Below, piece after piece: positions 17,343-26,013 of a stretch of 64,000 nt of DNA (its first letter is position 1; each line of letters begins with the position of its first letter). Position numbers and translations under genes: made by a program. This DNA is from JAVBRD01 sp031548365 (GTDB taxonomy: Bacteria > Bacillota > Clostridia > Christensenellales > UBA1750): the NCBI GenBank assembly GCA_031548365.1, contig JAVBRD010000008.1, forward strand, positions 72,279 through 136,278. Direction: 5' to 3'. The notes below the pieces were generated by a model, which saw nothing but the letters and a program-made list of their open reading frames with translations, ran no database searches and was not told where the DNA came from.

Positions 17343-18149
17343 ATGAAAGAGGGAATGAGCGCATTGTCATCGGTCATCGTCGTCACATCGGGAAAGGGAG
17401 GCGTGGGCAAGACCACGGCTTGCGCAAATATAGGCATCGCGCTCGCGCTTGAGGGACGCACCGTTTGCCTTGTGGATACGGACATCGGGCTTCGCAATCT
17501 CGACGTCGTTATGGGACTTGAGAGCATGGTCGTGGACGACATTGTGGATGTGGTCGAGGGCGCGCGCACGCTGCGGCAGGCGCTCGTCAAAGACCCGCGC
17601 GTGGAGACGCTCTGGCTTTTGCCCGCCGCGCAGACGCGCGACAAGAACGCCGTCACGCCCGATCAGGTGCGCGCGGTGATCAACGAGCTTAAGAACTCCA
17701 TGGAGTACATCCTCGTGGATTGCCCCGCAGGCATTGAACAGGGGTTTTACAACGCCGTGGCCGCCGCCGACCGCGCGATTGTTGTGACCAATCCAGAGGT
17801 CTCAGCCGTCCGCGACGCAGACCGCGTCATCGGTCTTCTCGCCACCGTCAACCTGCCCGCACCCCAGCTGGTCGTCAACCGGATACGTCCCGGCATGGTC
17901 AAACGCGGAGACATGCTGAGCGCGAGCGACATTGTCGACCTGCTCGGTATCCCGCTCATTGGGCTTGTCCCCGACGATGAGCAGATCATACGCGCGGGCA
18001 ACCTCGGCGTCCCCGCCGTGCTTTCGGGCGGACGCGCGGGCCTTGCGTACCGCAACATCGCGCTTCGCGTGCTCGGGCAGGATGTGCCTTTCATGGACAT
18101 GCGCGAGCGGGGCTTTTTGGCCAAGCTCGCGGGACTTTTCGCGGGATAG
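17343..18149 (+). CDS. minD: septum-site determining ATPase MinD
   Basis: The 268-residue ParA-family ATPase shows the deviant Walker A SGKGGVGKTTACANIG near residue 17, VCLVDTDIGLRNLDVVMGL near 41, and YILVDCPAGIEQG as Walker B. The C-terminus (RERGFLAKLAGLFAG) is a plausible amphipathic membrane-targeting helix. MinD binds the inner face of the membrane and positions the division inhibitor MinC. ATG at 17343 is used; ATG at 17355 is also possible. minE follows after 76 bp. No minC is next to it. Confidence 0.95.
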   Translation: MKEGMSALSSVIVVTSGKGGVGKTTACANIGIALALEGRTVCLVDTDIGLRNLDVVMGLESMVVDDIVDVVEGARTLRQALVKDPRVETLWLLPAAQTRDKNAVTPDQVRAVINELKNSMEYILVDCPAGIEQGFYNAVAAADRAIVVTNPEVSAVRDADRVIGLLATVNLPAPQLVVNRIRPGMVKRGDMLSASDIVDLLGIPLIGLVPDDEQIIRAGNLGVPAVLSGGRAGLAYRNIALRVLGQDVPFMDMRERGFLAKLAGLFAG

Positions 18150-18225
18150 GCGCCCCGCCGGGGATGCCGCGCTGGGCGTCACGCGAAGCGAATCAGCGGC
18201 GGCACTTGAAGAGGAGGAATTGACC

Positions 18226-18480
18226 ATGGCTGAAACGCGCAGCGGGGTCGTCGCGCGGGAGCGGCTTGCGGGCGTGCTGCTCAAGGATCACTCGCATGTT
18301 ACGCAGGACGGGCTTTCCCTGCTCCTGCACGACGTGGGCGAGGTGCTTTCTCTTTATCTTGAAACGGAGGAACCCGGCCTTGGCATTTCTCTTGAGCGGC
18401 GGCGTGAGGGCGGCGTGACTCTCACCCTCAAGGTGCCCGTGCGCAGCTTCAAGCCGGTTTCTCGCACGCCCGCCGGCTAG
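18226..18480 (+). CDS. minE: MinE-like topological specificity factor
   Basis: An 84-residue protein starts at ATG 18226 behind GAGGAGGAATTGACC. Its pattern follows MinE: VARERLAGVLLKDHSHVTQDG in the MinD-activating region, a middle helix that would correspond to the PEYL...L..DI part, and a C-terminal beta region ending VTLTLKVPVRS, like the ILELNVTLPE end of E. coli MinE. MinE stimulates MinD ATPase and drives its oscillation. Position directly after minD supports the call; the sequence match alone is modest. Confidence 0.8.
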   Translation: MAETRSGVVARERLAGVLLKDHSHVTQDGLSLLLHDVGEVLSLYLETEEPGLGISLERRREGGVTLTLKVPVRSFKPVSRTPAG

Positions 18481-18623
18481 TTGACAGGGCCGCTGATATG
18501 TCCTAAGATCAAAACGCCGCGGCGAAAAGCGCCAGACAAAAAGTCTTGCCCGCGTTTGGCGAAAGACGGCCGCCGCGGGCCGTTTCCCGCGAGATCCGCA
18601 CTTGGCCGCAGAGGATGGATGTT

Positions 18624-19394
18624 GTGTTCGATACGCACGCGCACTTGGACGATCCGCGCTATGACGAGGACCGTGAGCTTGTGATATCGCGAATGCGAGA
18701 GGCGGGGGTGTCGGGCTGCGCGACGATCGGCGCGGACATGCCGACATCGCGCGCTGCGGCGGCGATTGCGCAGAGAACTGCAGGGGTTGTCGCGGCGGTG
18801 GGGATACACCCGCACGAGGCCAAGACGTATACGGTGGAGTGCCTAGACGAGATCAAGGCCATGCTGGGGCTGCCGTGGGTGCGAGCACTCGGGGAGATCG
18901 GGCTGGACTACTACTACGACTTGTCACCCAGGGATGCGCAGAAGACCGCTTTTGCCGCGCAGCTGGAGCTGGCGGTCGCGGAGAATGTGCCGGTGATCTT
19001 CCATGTGCGCGAAGCGCACGAGGACGCGTACGAGATCATGGCTTTGCACAAAAAAAAGCTCCCCCCGTGCGTGATGCATTGTTTCTCCGGAAGTTATGAG
19101 ACGGCCAAGCGTTTTCTGGATCTGGGGTTGATGATCTCGCTCGCGGGTCCCGTGACGTTCAAGAACGCGCGCGTCCAGCACGATGTCGCAAAACGAGTGC
19201 CGCTCGAACGCTTGATGTGCGAGACCGATTCGCCCTACATGTCGCCCGAGCCGTTCCGGGGGAAGCGCAACGAGCCTGCGCGCGTGGTTTTTGTCGCCGA
19301 GATGATCGCTTCTCTCCGCGCGCAGACCGATGAGCGGAGCACGGTACTGGACGCGCTCGATCGTAACGCGCGGAAGTTTTACCGAACTGATTGA
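18624..19394 (+). CDS. tatD: TatD family metal-dependent deoxyribonuclease
   Basis: The frame has the TatD metal-binding set: FDTHAHLDD at the start, ALGEIGLDYYYD near residue 90, VIFHVREAHEDAY with its His, VMHCFSG near 150 and CETDSPYMSPEP near 200. Family members are cytosolic 3'-5' exonucleases in DNA repair or degradation. GTG at 18624 lies nine bases after AGAGG and gives the usual short N-terminus. ATG at 18615 is the alternative, and longer forms have no ribosome site. A terminator follows. Confidence 0.92.
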   Translation: MFDTHAHLDDPRYDEDRELVISRMREAGVSGCATIGADMPTSRAAAAIAQRTAGVVAAVGIHPHEAKTYTVECLDEIKAMLGLPWVRALGEIGLDYYYDLSPRDAQKTAFAAQLELAVAENVPVIFHVREAHEDAYEIMALHKKKLPPCVMHCFSGSYETAKRFLDLGLMISLAGPVTFKNARVQHDVAKRVPLERLMCETDSPYMSPEPFRGKRNEPARVVFVAEMIASLRAQTDERSTVLDALDRNARKFYRTD

Positions 19395-19485
19395 GATGAG
19401 CGCGCCCATCCGCATGAAAACGCGGATGAGCGCTATATCAACAGTTGCTTTTGACGGAGTTTGCGGCGCAGGAATTCGTGCGTAT

Positions 19486-19520
19486 AAAACCCGCGCGCCA
19501 CACGGCCCGCGGGTTTTGTT
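19486..19520. terminator. bidirectional terminator between tatD and the C39-like gene
   Basis: A 10-bp stem, AAAACCCGCG with CGCGGGTTTT, around a 12-base loop; T-rich tails result on both strands. It serves the convergent genes on either side. Confidence 0.85.
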
Positions 19521-19528
19521 GTTTGACG

Positions 19529-20158
19529 CTAGTTGACTACGACTGTACGCCACGCGTAAATTTTTCCGTGACGCGAAAGCGGCGTCAGCTCATCGTCGGA
19601 GAGCGGATCCATCGTGAGATACTCGCCGTTCTCGGATCCCGTGATGAGTACCCAGTGCTGCCCGCCGTCCCCGCGCATTTTGACCTTGACCATGGGCAGT
19701 ATGCCTTTTTTTAGGAGCCCGTCAATGTCGGCGCTCGACAGCTGATCGTCACGCGAGAGCGTCACGACAAGCGCCAGGCCGGGAACCGCTGTCTCAAGCG
19801 GCTTCCACAGCACCTGTCCCGTCTCGGAAAACGCGCTCGCGGCACTCATCTGCTCGCAAAGAGCCCCGGGGTCGGTTTCAATGCCCTGCGCGGTCAGCGC
19901 AGACGCGATGCACGTCACGAGGCACCCGGAACGCCCCATGCTGTCCCCGCTTTTGCCCAGCGTCTTGAACCGCCACTGGTTGTCGTCCTGCCGAAAGTGG
20001 GTCACTCTTGCGGCGGAGAATGCCGCGTTTGGCGATACGAGCTCACCCTGCGGCTGGCGCGCTTGGTACACCCGCATGCCGATGTTGATAGCGATCAACA
20101 TCAGAAAAATGCCGCCATACAGTCCGATGCGCTGCTTGACAACGGGCGTGAGTTTCAT
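19529..20158 (-). CDS. membrane-anchored C39-like cysteine peptidase domain protein
   Basis: The 209-residue protein has one N-terminal helix (IGLYGGIFLMLIAINIGM) and an outer domain of the peptidase C39_2 kind. That domain has FRQDDNQWRF, the Cys of MGRSGCLVTCIAS near residue 79, the His of GGQHWVLITG near 168 and the Asp of MDPLSDD near 182. This gives a complete papain-type triad. The physiological substrate is unknown; C39_2 domains can also serve as binding modules. Its ATG overlaps the stop of the MBL-fold gene (ATGA), so both are made together. Confidence 0.75.
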   Translation of the reverse strand: MKLTPVVKQRIGLYGGIFLMLIAINIGMRVYQARQPQGELVSPNAAFSAARVTHFRQDDNQWRFKTLGKSGDSMGRSGCLVTCIASALTAQGIETDPGALCEQMSAASAFSETGQVLWKPLETAVPGLALVVTLSRDDQLSSADIDGLLKKGILPMVKVKMRGDGGQHWVLITGSENGEYLTMDPLSDDELTPLSRHGKIYAWRTVVVN

Positions 20159-20862
20159 GCGCGCGCCGTCTCGGACAGGTTCATCCACTCGCCCGCTTTG
20201 TGTTCCGCGCAGCGAAAACCGGTGCGCTCCGCCCACAGGCAAAACGCGCGCGGATCGGCGGTGTTTTCGGGGAACATCCCGTAATGGGATGGCACGACCA
20301 GCTTCGCGCCGCACGCATGAGCAAGCCTGACGGCCTCGATGCCCGACATGTTGCCCCACTTGCCGTTAATACACACAACGAGCACATCCACGCTCTTTGG
20401 ACACCGATTGAGTGTTGCATCCGTGAGCAGGCAATCGCCCGTGAAGTAGGCGCGGATGTCGTCATCGATGACCAGTCCGAGCGCGTCCGCCGAGTGCTCC
20501 GCGTACACGGCTCGCAGTTTCGCGCTTCCTAGCCGAACGGTGTCCCCTTCGGATACCGGCTTGACGCGCGCCTGCGGCACACCCAGCTTGATGAGTCCGG
20601 CGCACACTTTATCAGGGCCCATATAGATGTGCCGGTCAAACTTTGTCGCCGTGATCGTCTCGGCATCGAGGTGATCGCCGTGCTCGTGCGTGATGAAGAT
20701 GATGTCGCTGACCAGTTCTCCCGGCGTAACTGGAGGTTCCATCATCCGCGTGTGACCCTTGTTCTTGCCCAGAGAATCGCTCAGATACGGGTCGACGCAC
20801 ACTTGTGCGCCGCCCGCGTCGATCAGATATCCGCCCTGACCCAGCCACTTGATTTTAATCAT
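20155..20862 (-). CDS. MBL-fold metal-dependent hydrolase (UlaG-like)
   Basis: The 235-residue protein begins IKIKWLGQGGYLIDAGGAQVCVDPYLSD. It carries the di-metal motif FITHEHGDHLDAE near residue 55, a second His in AVYAEHSADA, the Asp of YFTGDCLLTD near 138 and a closing VPSHYGMFPENTADP. This matches the UlaG/UPF0173 branch of metallo-beta-lactamase folds, many of which act on lactones or phosphodiesters in the cytosol. It has a good promoter and GGGAG ribosome site, and is coupled to the downstream peptidase gene. Confidence 0.87.
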   Translation of the reverse strand: MIKIKWLGQGGYLIDAGGAQVCVDPYLSDSLGKNKGHTRMMEPPVTPGELVSDIIFITHEHGDHLDAETITATKFDRHIYMGPDKVCAGLIKLGVPQARVKPVSEGDTVRLGSAKLRAVYAEHSADALGLVIDDDIRAYFTGDCLLTDATLNRCPKSVDVLVVCINGKWGNMSGIEAVRLAHACGAKLVVPSHYGMFPENTADPRAFCLWAERTGFRCAEHKAGEWMNLSETARA

Positions 20863-20893
20863 TCGTCAGTCTCCCTTCGGAGGTCTTTTTGCC

Positions 20894-20922
20894 AATATAC
20901 CATCGCTTAGCGCACGGTGCAA
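20894..20922 (-). promoter_or_regulatory. promoter for the MBL hydrolase/C39 peptidase pair
   Basis: On the minus strand TTGCAC and TATATT lie 17 bases apart, and a TGG just before the -10 makes it extended. The -10 is about 32 bases before the ATG at 20862. Confidence 0.6.
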
Positions 20923-21084
20923 GCGTGGGGGAACAGCAGTGTTACCGCACCCGACTCCCGCTCTGGTGATCCATCCGTGCCGGCGCGATTGAAACGGAAG
21001 GATGCGCAGTATCTGGCAACGCTGATCAGAACCCGCCAAGGCGGCCAGGGCGGCAGAGAAATGCCGCGATCCGACGCTGCGGTG

Positions 21085-22320
21085 CTACGCATCTCCCACC
21101 GCTGCTGCGGCGGCAAGCACGGCCGCGCGGCCGTACTCGTATGTCAGCGATCCTTGCAGGAACACGGCGTATGGCTCGCGAAGCGGCGCGTCGGCGGATA
21201 ACTCGATGCTCGCGCCAAGGACAAACGCGCCCGCTGCCATGATGACCTGATGCTGGTAGCCCGGCATGTCCCACGGTTCGGGGACAGCGCCGGAATCTAT
21301 GGGCGAGTTCGCTTGAATGGCGCGGCAGAAAGCGATCAAGCGCTCCGGCGTTTTCAGGGACACGGACTGGATGATGTCCGTGCGCGCTTCGGTTGCGCGG
21401 GGGGACACTTCGTAGCCCATCTCGGAAAAGAGCGCGGCTGTGAACGCGGCAACGCCCAGCGCCTGCGTGACGGTGTGTGGCGCGAGAAACAGTCCTTGAT
21501 AAAACAGACGATACCCTGGTTCGTAAGAGCCGATCTCCGCGCCTACGCCCGGCGCGTACAAGCGGGCTGCGCAGCGCTCAACCAGCGCGCGTCTCCCCGC
21601 GACGTAGCCGCCGGTGGAAGCGATCCCGCCGCCAGGATTTTTGATGAGGGAGCCCACGAGGAGATCGGCCTCGGCAGGTTCGGCCTCCTCGCAAAACTCG
21701 CCATAACAGTTGTCGACCATGACGAAGACGTCGGGGCGGAGCCGATGGATTTCGCGGGCGGCAGCGTTGATCTCGGACACGGGGAGCGAAGGCCGCGTGG
21801 CGTCGTATCCCCGTGAACGCTGGAGCGCGACGACGCGGATGGCCGGATCCTTACGAAGCGCGGCTGCTATTGCGGCAAGATCGAGCGCGCCTTCCTTCAT
21901 GGCGATTTCGCGGTAGGATATGCCCAGGGAGGAAAGGTCGCCCGGCGATGTTTTTCCGATGCCGATGACACTGTGTAGCGTGTCATAGGGCATACCTGTG
22001 GCGTAAAGCAGCGCATCTCCCGGCAGGAGGATGCCGAACAGCGCGACCGCGAGCGCGTGCGTGCCGGAGGCGATGTGCGGCCTTACGAGCGCGGCCTCGG
22101 TGCCCAGAGAACGCGCGAACACGCGCTCGAGCGCGTCCCGGCCCGCGTCGCCATAGCCGTAGCCCGTTGAGCCCACGAGGTGCGATGCGGTGATGTTTTC
22201 GGCGCGAAACGCGTCGAGGATGCGCTTGGAGATGACGCGTTCGGACATTTCCCGATTCGCCAAAAGAACACGCGCCTGTTGCTCGGCGCGTGTGATCGCG
22301 GCATTGCTAATCCTATTCAT
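21085..22320 (-). CDS. Met_gamma_lyase / aluminium-resistance family PLP enzyme
   Basis: The 411-residue protein is a fold-type I PLP enzyme of the family annotated as methionine gamma-lyase-like (YnbB in Bacillus). It has LVGSTGYGYGDAGRDALERVFA, RPHIASGTHALAVALFG near residue 85, VMVDNCYGEF with the PLP-binding Asp near 203, and SLIKNPGGGIASTGGYVAGR with the Lys that should bind PLP near 234. The true substrate of the family is unclear. Its place right after hfq and miaA is the same as in Bacillus, which supports the family call. Confidence 0.88.
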   Translation of the reverse strand: MNRISNAAITRAEQQARVLLANREMSERVISKRILDAFRAENITASHLVGSTGYGYGDAGRDALERVFARSLGTEAALVRPHIASGTHALAVALFGILLPGDALLYATGMPYDTLHSVIGIGKTSPGDLSSLGISYREIAMKEGALDLAAIAAALRKDPAIRVVALQRSRGYDATRPSLPVSEINAAAREIHRLRPDVFVMVDNCYGEFCEEAEPAEADLLVGSLIKNPGGGIASTGGYVAGRRALVERCAARLYAPGVGAEIGSYEPGYRLFYQGLFLAPHTVTQALGVAAFTAALFSEMGYEVSPRATEARTDIIQSVSLKTPERLIAFCRAIQANSPIDSGAVPEPWDMPGYQHQVIMAAGAFVLGASIELSADAPLREPYAVFLQGSLTYEYGRAAVLAAAAAVGDA

Positions 22321-22346
22321 CTGTTGTTCTGCTCCGTTGTGTGAGT

Positions 22347-22598
22347 TTATTCGCCGTTTTCAGCCTCGTCCATGCCGCTGAGCGGCAGCGACTGCGCCGG
22401 AGTCAAGGTGGATATGGCGTGTTTGTAGATCATCATTTGCTTGCCGTCGCCTTCAATGATGACGACAAAATTGTCAAAACCTCTGACAATCCCCTTGACA
22501 GGAACCCCATTGACCAAATACACGGTCACAGGTGCTTTCTCCTTGCGGAGTGTGTTTAGGATGTGCTCTTGGTACGACACACCTCTTTGAACCATCAT
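22347..22598 (-). CDS. hfq: RNA chaperone Hfq
   Basis: The 83-residue protein begins MMVQRGVSYQEHILNTLRKEKAPVTVYLVNG and holds the Sm1 motif with GFDNFVVII. The Sm2 motif is MMIYKHAISTLTP, close to the YKHAIST consensus of Hfq. It should form a hexameric ring binding small RNAs. Two adjacent ATG codons follow GGGAGGATT; the second (22595) has better spacing. The acidic tail is short. It lies between miaA and the PLP enzyme. Confidence 0.95.
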   Translation of the reverse strand: MMVQRGVSYQEHILNTLRKEKAPVTVYLVNGVPVKGIVRGFDNFVVIIEGDGKQMMIYKHAISTLTPAQSLPLSGMDEAENGE

Positions 22599-22645
22599 AA
22601 TCCTCCCAAATAACCCGTTAGTAATTGCCATTATACCACAGATTC

Positions 22646-23602
22646 TCAGGAGATAAATGATTTAGCGTGTAATATAGTTAACAATTTTTCAAATACAGGC
22701 GGAGACGCGGCCTGAGTATCGCCTGAAGAACCCGCACTCAGCCACATCGCGGCATTTTCGCGCCTGAAATACGTCAATTGCCGTTTGGCGTAATTCCTCG
22801 TTCTTTGCTGGATCAGCTCTACGCACGCGTCCAGCCTCTCGCCGTGCAGGATGTGCGCGCACAGCTCCTTGTAGCCAAGTCCTTGCATGGATTGCGCTCC
22901 GGGTGCGACGCCCGCGCCCAGCAGAGCCTGCACCTCGGTCAAAAGCCCGGATGCCATCATGCGCCGCACACGTTCCCTGATCAGCGCGTAAAGCTCCTCG
23001 CGCGGGCGGTCAAGCACGAAATACGCGCAGTTGTACAGCGAGGCTGCGCGGTAATCGATGCGCGTTTCGCTTAGCCCGCCGTCTCCACGCTCCGCGACCT
23101 CGAGCGCGCGGATGACGCGCCGTGTATCGTTGGCGTGCAGCCTTCGCGCGCTTTCCGCGTCGATGCGCGCGAGCTCGCCGTGAAGCGCGCCCGCACCTTT
23201 TTCGGCAAGGTATGTTTCCCACCGCGCGCGCGCGGTGGGATCGCCCGTGACGCGCCCGAAATCCATGGGGTAGAGCAGCGCGTCGATGTATAGCCCTGTT
23301 CCCCCGGCAACGACAGGTGTTTTCCCGCGCGACAAAATCTCGCAGACCGCCGCGCGAGCGCTCGTCTGGTACATCGCCACGGAGAACGGGCAACGTGGGT
23401 CGGCCACGTCGATCATGTGGTGCGGAATGCCTCGCCGATCGCCCGGCGGCGTCTTGGCCGTCCCAATATCCATGCCACGGTAAATCTGCATAGAATCCGC
23501 CGAGATGATCTCGCCGCCGATGGCTTCGCACAGATCAAGCGCGAGATCGCTCTTGCCCGACGCCGTCGGCCCTGCGATTACCACCAGCTTAGGTTTCGCC
23601 AT
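22646..23602 (-). CDS. miaA: tRNA dimethylallyltransferase
   Basis: The 318-residue protein starts with the P-loop VVIAGPTASGKSDLALDL. It continues with ISADSMQIYRGMDIGTAKT, IPHHMIDV and VVAGGTGLYIDALLYP, all diagnostic of MiaA. KRQLTYFRRENAAMWL stands near the end. It prenylates A37 of tRNAs that read UNN codons. Its start overlaps the ruvB stop by 14 bases. Confidence 0.96.
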   Translation of the reverse strand: MAKPKLVVIAGPTASGKSDLALDLCEAIGGEIISADSMQIYRGMDIGTAKTPPGDRRGIPHHMIDVADPRCPFSVAMYQTSARAAVCEILSRGKTPVVAGGTGLYIDALLYPMDFGRVTGDPTARARWETYLAEKGAGALHGELARIDAESARRLHANDTRRVIRALEVAERGDGGLSETRIDYRAASLYNCAYFVLDRPREELYALIRERVRRMMASGLLTEVQALLGAGVAPGAQSMQGLGYKELCAHILHGERLDACVELIQQRTRNYAKRQLTYFRRENAAMWLSAGSSGDTQAASPPVFEKLLTILHAKSFIS

Positions 23603-24626
23603 CCAAATCCATCCTCAGCTGCACCCCCGGCGACGCGGGCTGCGCGATCTTCATGTGCGCGTAGGCAAGCGGTGTCGCCACGCGCCCTCTGGGCGTGCGC
23701 ATGATGAATCCGAGTTGCAAAAGGTAAGGCTCGTATACATCCTCGATCGTGCCCGGATCCTCGCCCGTTGAGGCAGCGAGCGTGTCCAGTCCCACGGGGC
23801 CGCCGCCGAACTTCTCCATCATGGCGCGCAGCATCGTGCGGTCGACGTGATCCAGCCCGAGCTCGTCCACCGCCAGCATTTTGAGGCCTTCGCGCGCGAC
23901 GTCCAGCGTGATCTGCCCGTCGGCGCGTACCTGCGCGAAATCCCGGACTCGGCGCAGCATGCGGTTGGCGATGCGCGGTGTGCCGCGTGAGCGTCGGGCG
24001 ATTTCACGCGAACCCTCCGCGTCAATGTTCACGCCAAGTATGCCCGATGAACGTTTGATTACGCGCACGAGTTCATCCGTTGTATACAGCTCCAGCCGGA
24101 ACATGATGCCGAACCGGTCGCGCAGCGGGGATGTGAGCATGCCCGCGCGCGTCGTAGCGCCGACAAGCGTGAACCTCGGCAGGTCGATCCTCAGCGAGCG
24201 AGCGCTCGGCCCTTTGCCGATCATGATGTCGAGCGCGAAATCTTCCATCGCTGGATAGAGCACTTCCTCCACCGTGCGCGAGAGCCTGTGAATTTCGTCG
24301 ATGAACAAAACATCACCCGGCGCGAGGTTGGTCAATACCGCCGCCAAATCGCCCGGACGCTCGATCGCCGGCCCAGACGTCACGCGGATCGACCGTCCCA
24401 TCTCGCTGGCGACGATGCACGCGAGCGTTGTTTTGCCAAGGCCCGGCGGGCCATACAGCAGCATGTGGTCGAGCGCCTCGTCGCGCGCGCGCGCCGCCTC
24501 CATATAAACTTGAAGGCTCTCCTTCACCGGCTCCTGCCCGTTGTATTCCCGCAGTGTTCGCGGGCGCAGCGACGCCTCGAGCGCGTCTTCGCCCGAAACA
24601 TTGGCCGCCACAATCCTGTCGTCCAT
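23589..24626 (-). CDS. ruvB: Holliday junction branch-migration helicase RuvB
   Basis: The 345-residue AAA+ motor has LRPRTLREYNGQEPVKESL, Walker A LYGPPGLGKTTLA near residue 64, Walker B DVLFIDEIHRLS, sensor 1 LVGATTRAGMLTSPLRDRFG and the winged-helix end RTPRGRVATPLAY. ATG at 24626 has GGGAGGG five bases upstream; the open frame upstream has no support. It drives RuvA-bound junctions in recombination repair. Confidence 0.96.
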   Translation of the reverse strand: MDDRIVAANVSGEDALEASLRPRTLREYNGQEPVKESLQVYMEAARARDEALDHMLLYGPPGLGKTTLACIVASEMGRSIRVTSGPAIERPGDLAAVLTNLAPGDVLFIDEIHRLSRTVEEVLYPAMEDFALDIMIGKGPSARSLRIDLPRFTLVGATTRAGMLTSPLRDRFGIMFRLELYTTDELVRVIKRSSGILGVNIDAEGSREIARRSRGTPRIANRMLRRVRDFAQVRADGQITLDVAREGLKMLAVDELGLDHVDRTMLRAMMEKFGGGPVGLDTLAASTGEDPGTIEDVYEPYLLQLGFIMRTPRGRVATPLAYAHMKIAQPASPGVQLRMDLDGET

Positions 24627-24763
24627 CAAGACCCTCCCAAGGCGAAACGGGCCAGCGCGTGCGCTTTCGCTCCGCACCCCCGCGAGGGGACGTGTCCCCT
24701 GAACCCATTGTCCGGCGCGCTCACGCCGAGAATGGGGCATGTGATGATGTCTATTTTCTGCGG

Positions 24764-25357
24764 TCAGCGCTTATCCATGCTGCGTAGCGCGAGGCGGACG
24801 AGAGTGGATACGTCCTCGGCCTGGTCTTTGACGGCATCCAGCGCCAAGGATGCTTCGCCGCTTGCGTAGCCCAGCGCGAGCAGCGCTTCAAGCGCTTCGC
24901 GCGCGGCGGGATTGCGCGCGGAGGCCGTGAGCGCACCGGAGGTCGGCGACGCGGTCAACTCATCGTTGCCGATGCGTTCCTTCATCTCAAGCACGAGGCG
25001 CGCGGCCAGCTTTTTGCCCACACCCGGCGCGCGCATGAGCGTCCGCTGGTCGTCGGTGACGAGCGCAAGCGCGAGGTCGCGCACGGAAAGGCTGGAGAGA
25101 ATGCTGAGCGCAAGCTTTGGCCCGACGCCCGAGATGGTCGTCAATCTGTCGAACATCGCGCACTCTTCCTTTGTTAGAAAGCCGAACAGGTCGAGCGCGT
25201 CCTCACGGACGATCAGGCGCGTTAACAGCTTGACGCGCGGCTTATCCGACGGGACTGCCGATGCGTTTGTGTGTACGAGGAATCCCACGCCGCCCACGTC
25301 GATCACGACGGAGTTATCGCGGCGCTCGGTCAGCGTGCCCTCGATGTGCGCGATCAT
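24764..25357 (-). CDS. ruvA: Holliday junction DNA-binding protein RuvA
   Basis: The 197-residue protein has the N-terminal OB domain (MIAHIEGTLTERRDNSVVIDVGGVGFLVH), two helix-hairpin-helix motifs (LTTISGVGPKLALSILSSL and MRAPGVGKKLAARLVLEM) and a small C-terminal domain that contacts RuvB (REALEALLALGYASGEA). It binds four-way junctions as a tetramer. It lies between ruvC and ruvB, 137 bp from the latter. Confidence 0.95.
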   Translation of the reverse strand: MIAHIEGTLTERRDNSVVIDVGGVGFLVHTNASAVPSDKPRVKLLTRLIVREDALDLFGFLTKEECAMFDRLTTISGVGPKLALSILSSLSVRDLALALVTDDQRTLMRAPGVGKKLAARLVLEMKERIGNDELTASPTSGALTASARNPAAREALEALLALGYASGEASLALDAVKDQAEDVSTLVRLALRSMDKR

Positions 25358-25366
25358 GCCGCACCT

Positions 25367-25861
25367 CTATTTCAATTTGAACTCTTCTTTGGCAAAACGC
25401 GAGTGCGCGTGGCAAATCGCGGCGGCGACGGCGTCCACCGCGTCGTCGGGCCGCGGGACTTCCGAAAGCCCGAGCTGAACTCTGACCATGTGCCCCATCT
25501 GTTGCTTATCGGCCTTGCCGTAACCGGTCACGGCCAGCTTGATCTGCATGGGCGTGTACTCGTACAGCTCGTCCGAGGATTGGCAGCACGCGAGCAGAAT
25601 GACGCCGCGCGCCTGACCGACGGCGATGCCTGTGGTGGTGTTCTTTGAAAAAAACAACTCTTCGATGGCGATTTCGGCGGGGTTGTGAAGCGAAATCAGC
25701 GCGCGGACGCCGTCGTACAGCGTGCGCAGGCGCACCGGCGAGGGCGCGCGCGCAGATGTCTCAATTACGCCGCAGTCGATGTATCGGACGCGGCCCGCGT
25801 CCAATGACACCACGCCCCACCCCAGCCGCGCAAGACCCGGATCCAGCCCCATGACGACCAA
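25367..25861 (-). CDS. ruvC: Holliday junction resolvase RuvC
   Basis: The 164-residue endonuclease shows the four acidic catalytic residues: MGLDPGLARLGWG near residue 7, IEELFFSKNTTTG near 70, and the pair in PDDAVDAVAAAICH near 140. It cuts junctions moved by RuvAB. I chose TTG at 25861, seven bases after GGGAGGG; ATG at 25852 is the alternative. The long open frame upstream is AT-rich regulatory DNA, not coding. Confidence 0.94.
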   Translation of the reverse strand: MVVMGLDPGLARLGWGVVSLDAGRVRYIDCGVIETSARAPSPVRLRTLYDGVRALISLHNPAEIAIEELFFSKNTTTGIAVGQARGVILLACCQSSDELYEYTPMQIKLAVTGYGKADKQQMGHMVRVQLGLSEVPRPDDAVDAVAAAICHAHSRFAKEEFKLK

Positions 25862-25942
25862 CCGCTCGCCCTCCCGTCGCTTTGTTTGATGATACCGCCT
25901 CCGGGACGGGTTGTCAAACACAAGGTCACAAAGAGAATAAAC

Positions 25943-25978
25943 ATTGATTTTATCAATTCTATTCTTGATTTTATTAAT
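25943..25978. promoter_or_regulatory. tandem palindromic operator before the DUF2089 operon
   Basis: ATTGATTTTATCAAT (25943-25957) is a perfect 6-3-6 palindrome. CTTGATTTTATTAAT (25964-25978) is a near copy with one mismatched pair. Their starts are 21 bp apart, two helical turns, so two dimers would bind the same face. The second copy overlaps the -35 box of the operon promoter. The first gene downstream has a zinc ribbon and helix-turn-helix features and could be the autoregulator. Confidence 0.6.
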
Positions 25979-25993
25979 ATTGTGATTTATATT
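25965..25993 (+). promoter_or_regulatory. promoter of the DUF2089 operon
   Basis: TTGATT and TATATT are separated by exactly 17 bases in the AT-rich gap between ruvC and the DUF2089 gene. The start would fall near 26000, leaving a leader of about 14 bases with GAGGTG as ribosome site. Confidence 0.65.
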
Positions 25994-26013
25994 GTTCTCG
26001 TGAGGTGAACGAA

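Noticed and set aside
20863..21084. Short open frames between the MBL hydrolase and the PLP enzyme
   Set aside because: None has a ribosome site or a recognisable sequence; the stretch holds the MBL promoter and otherwise nothing evident.
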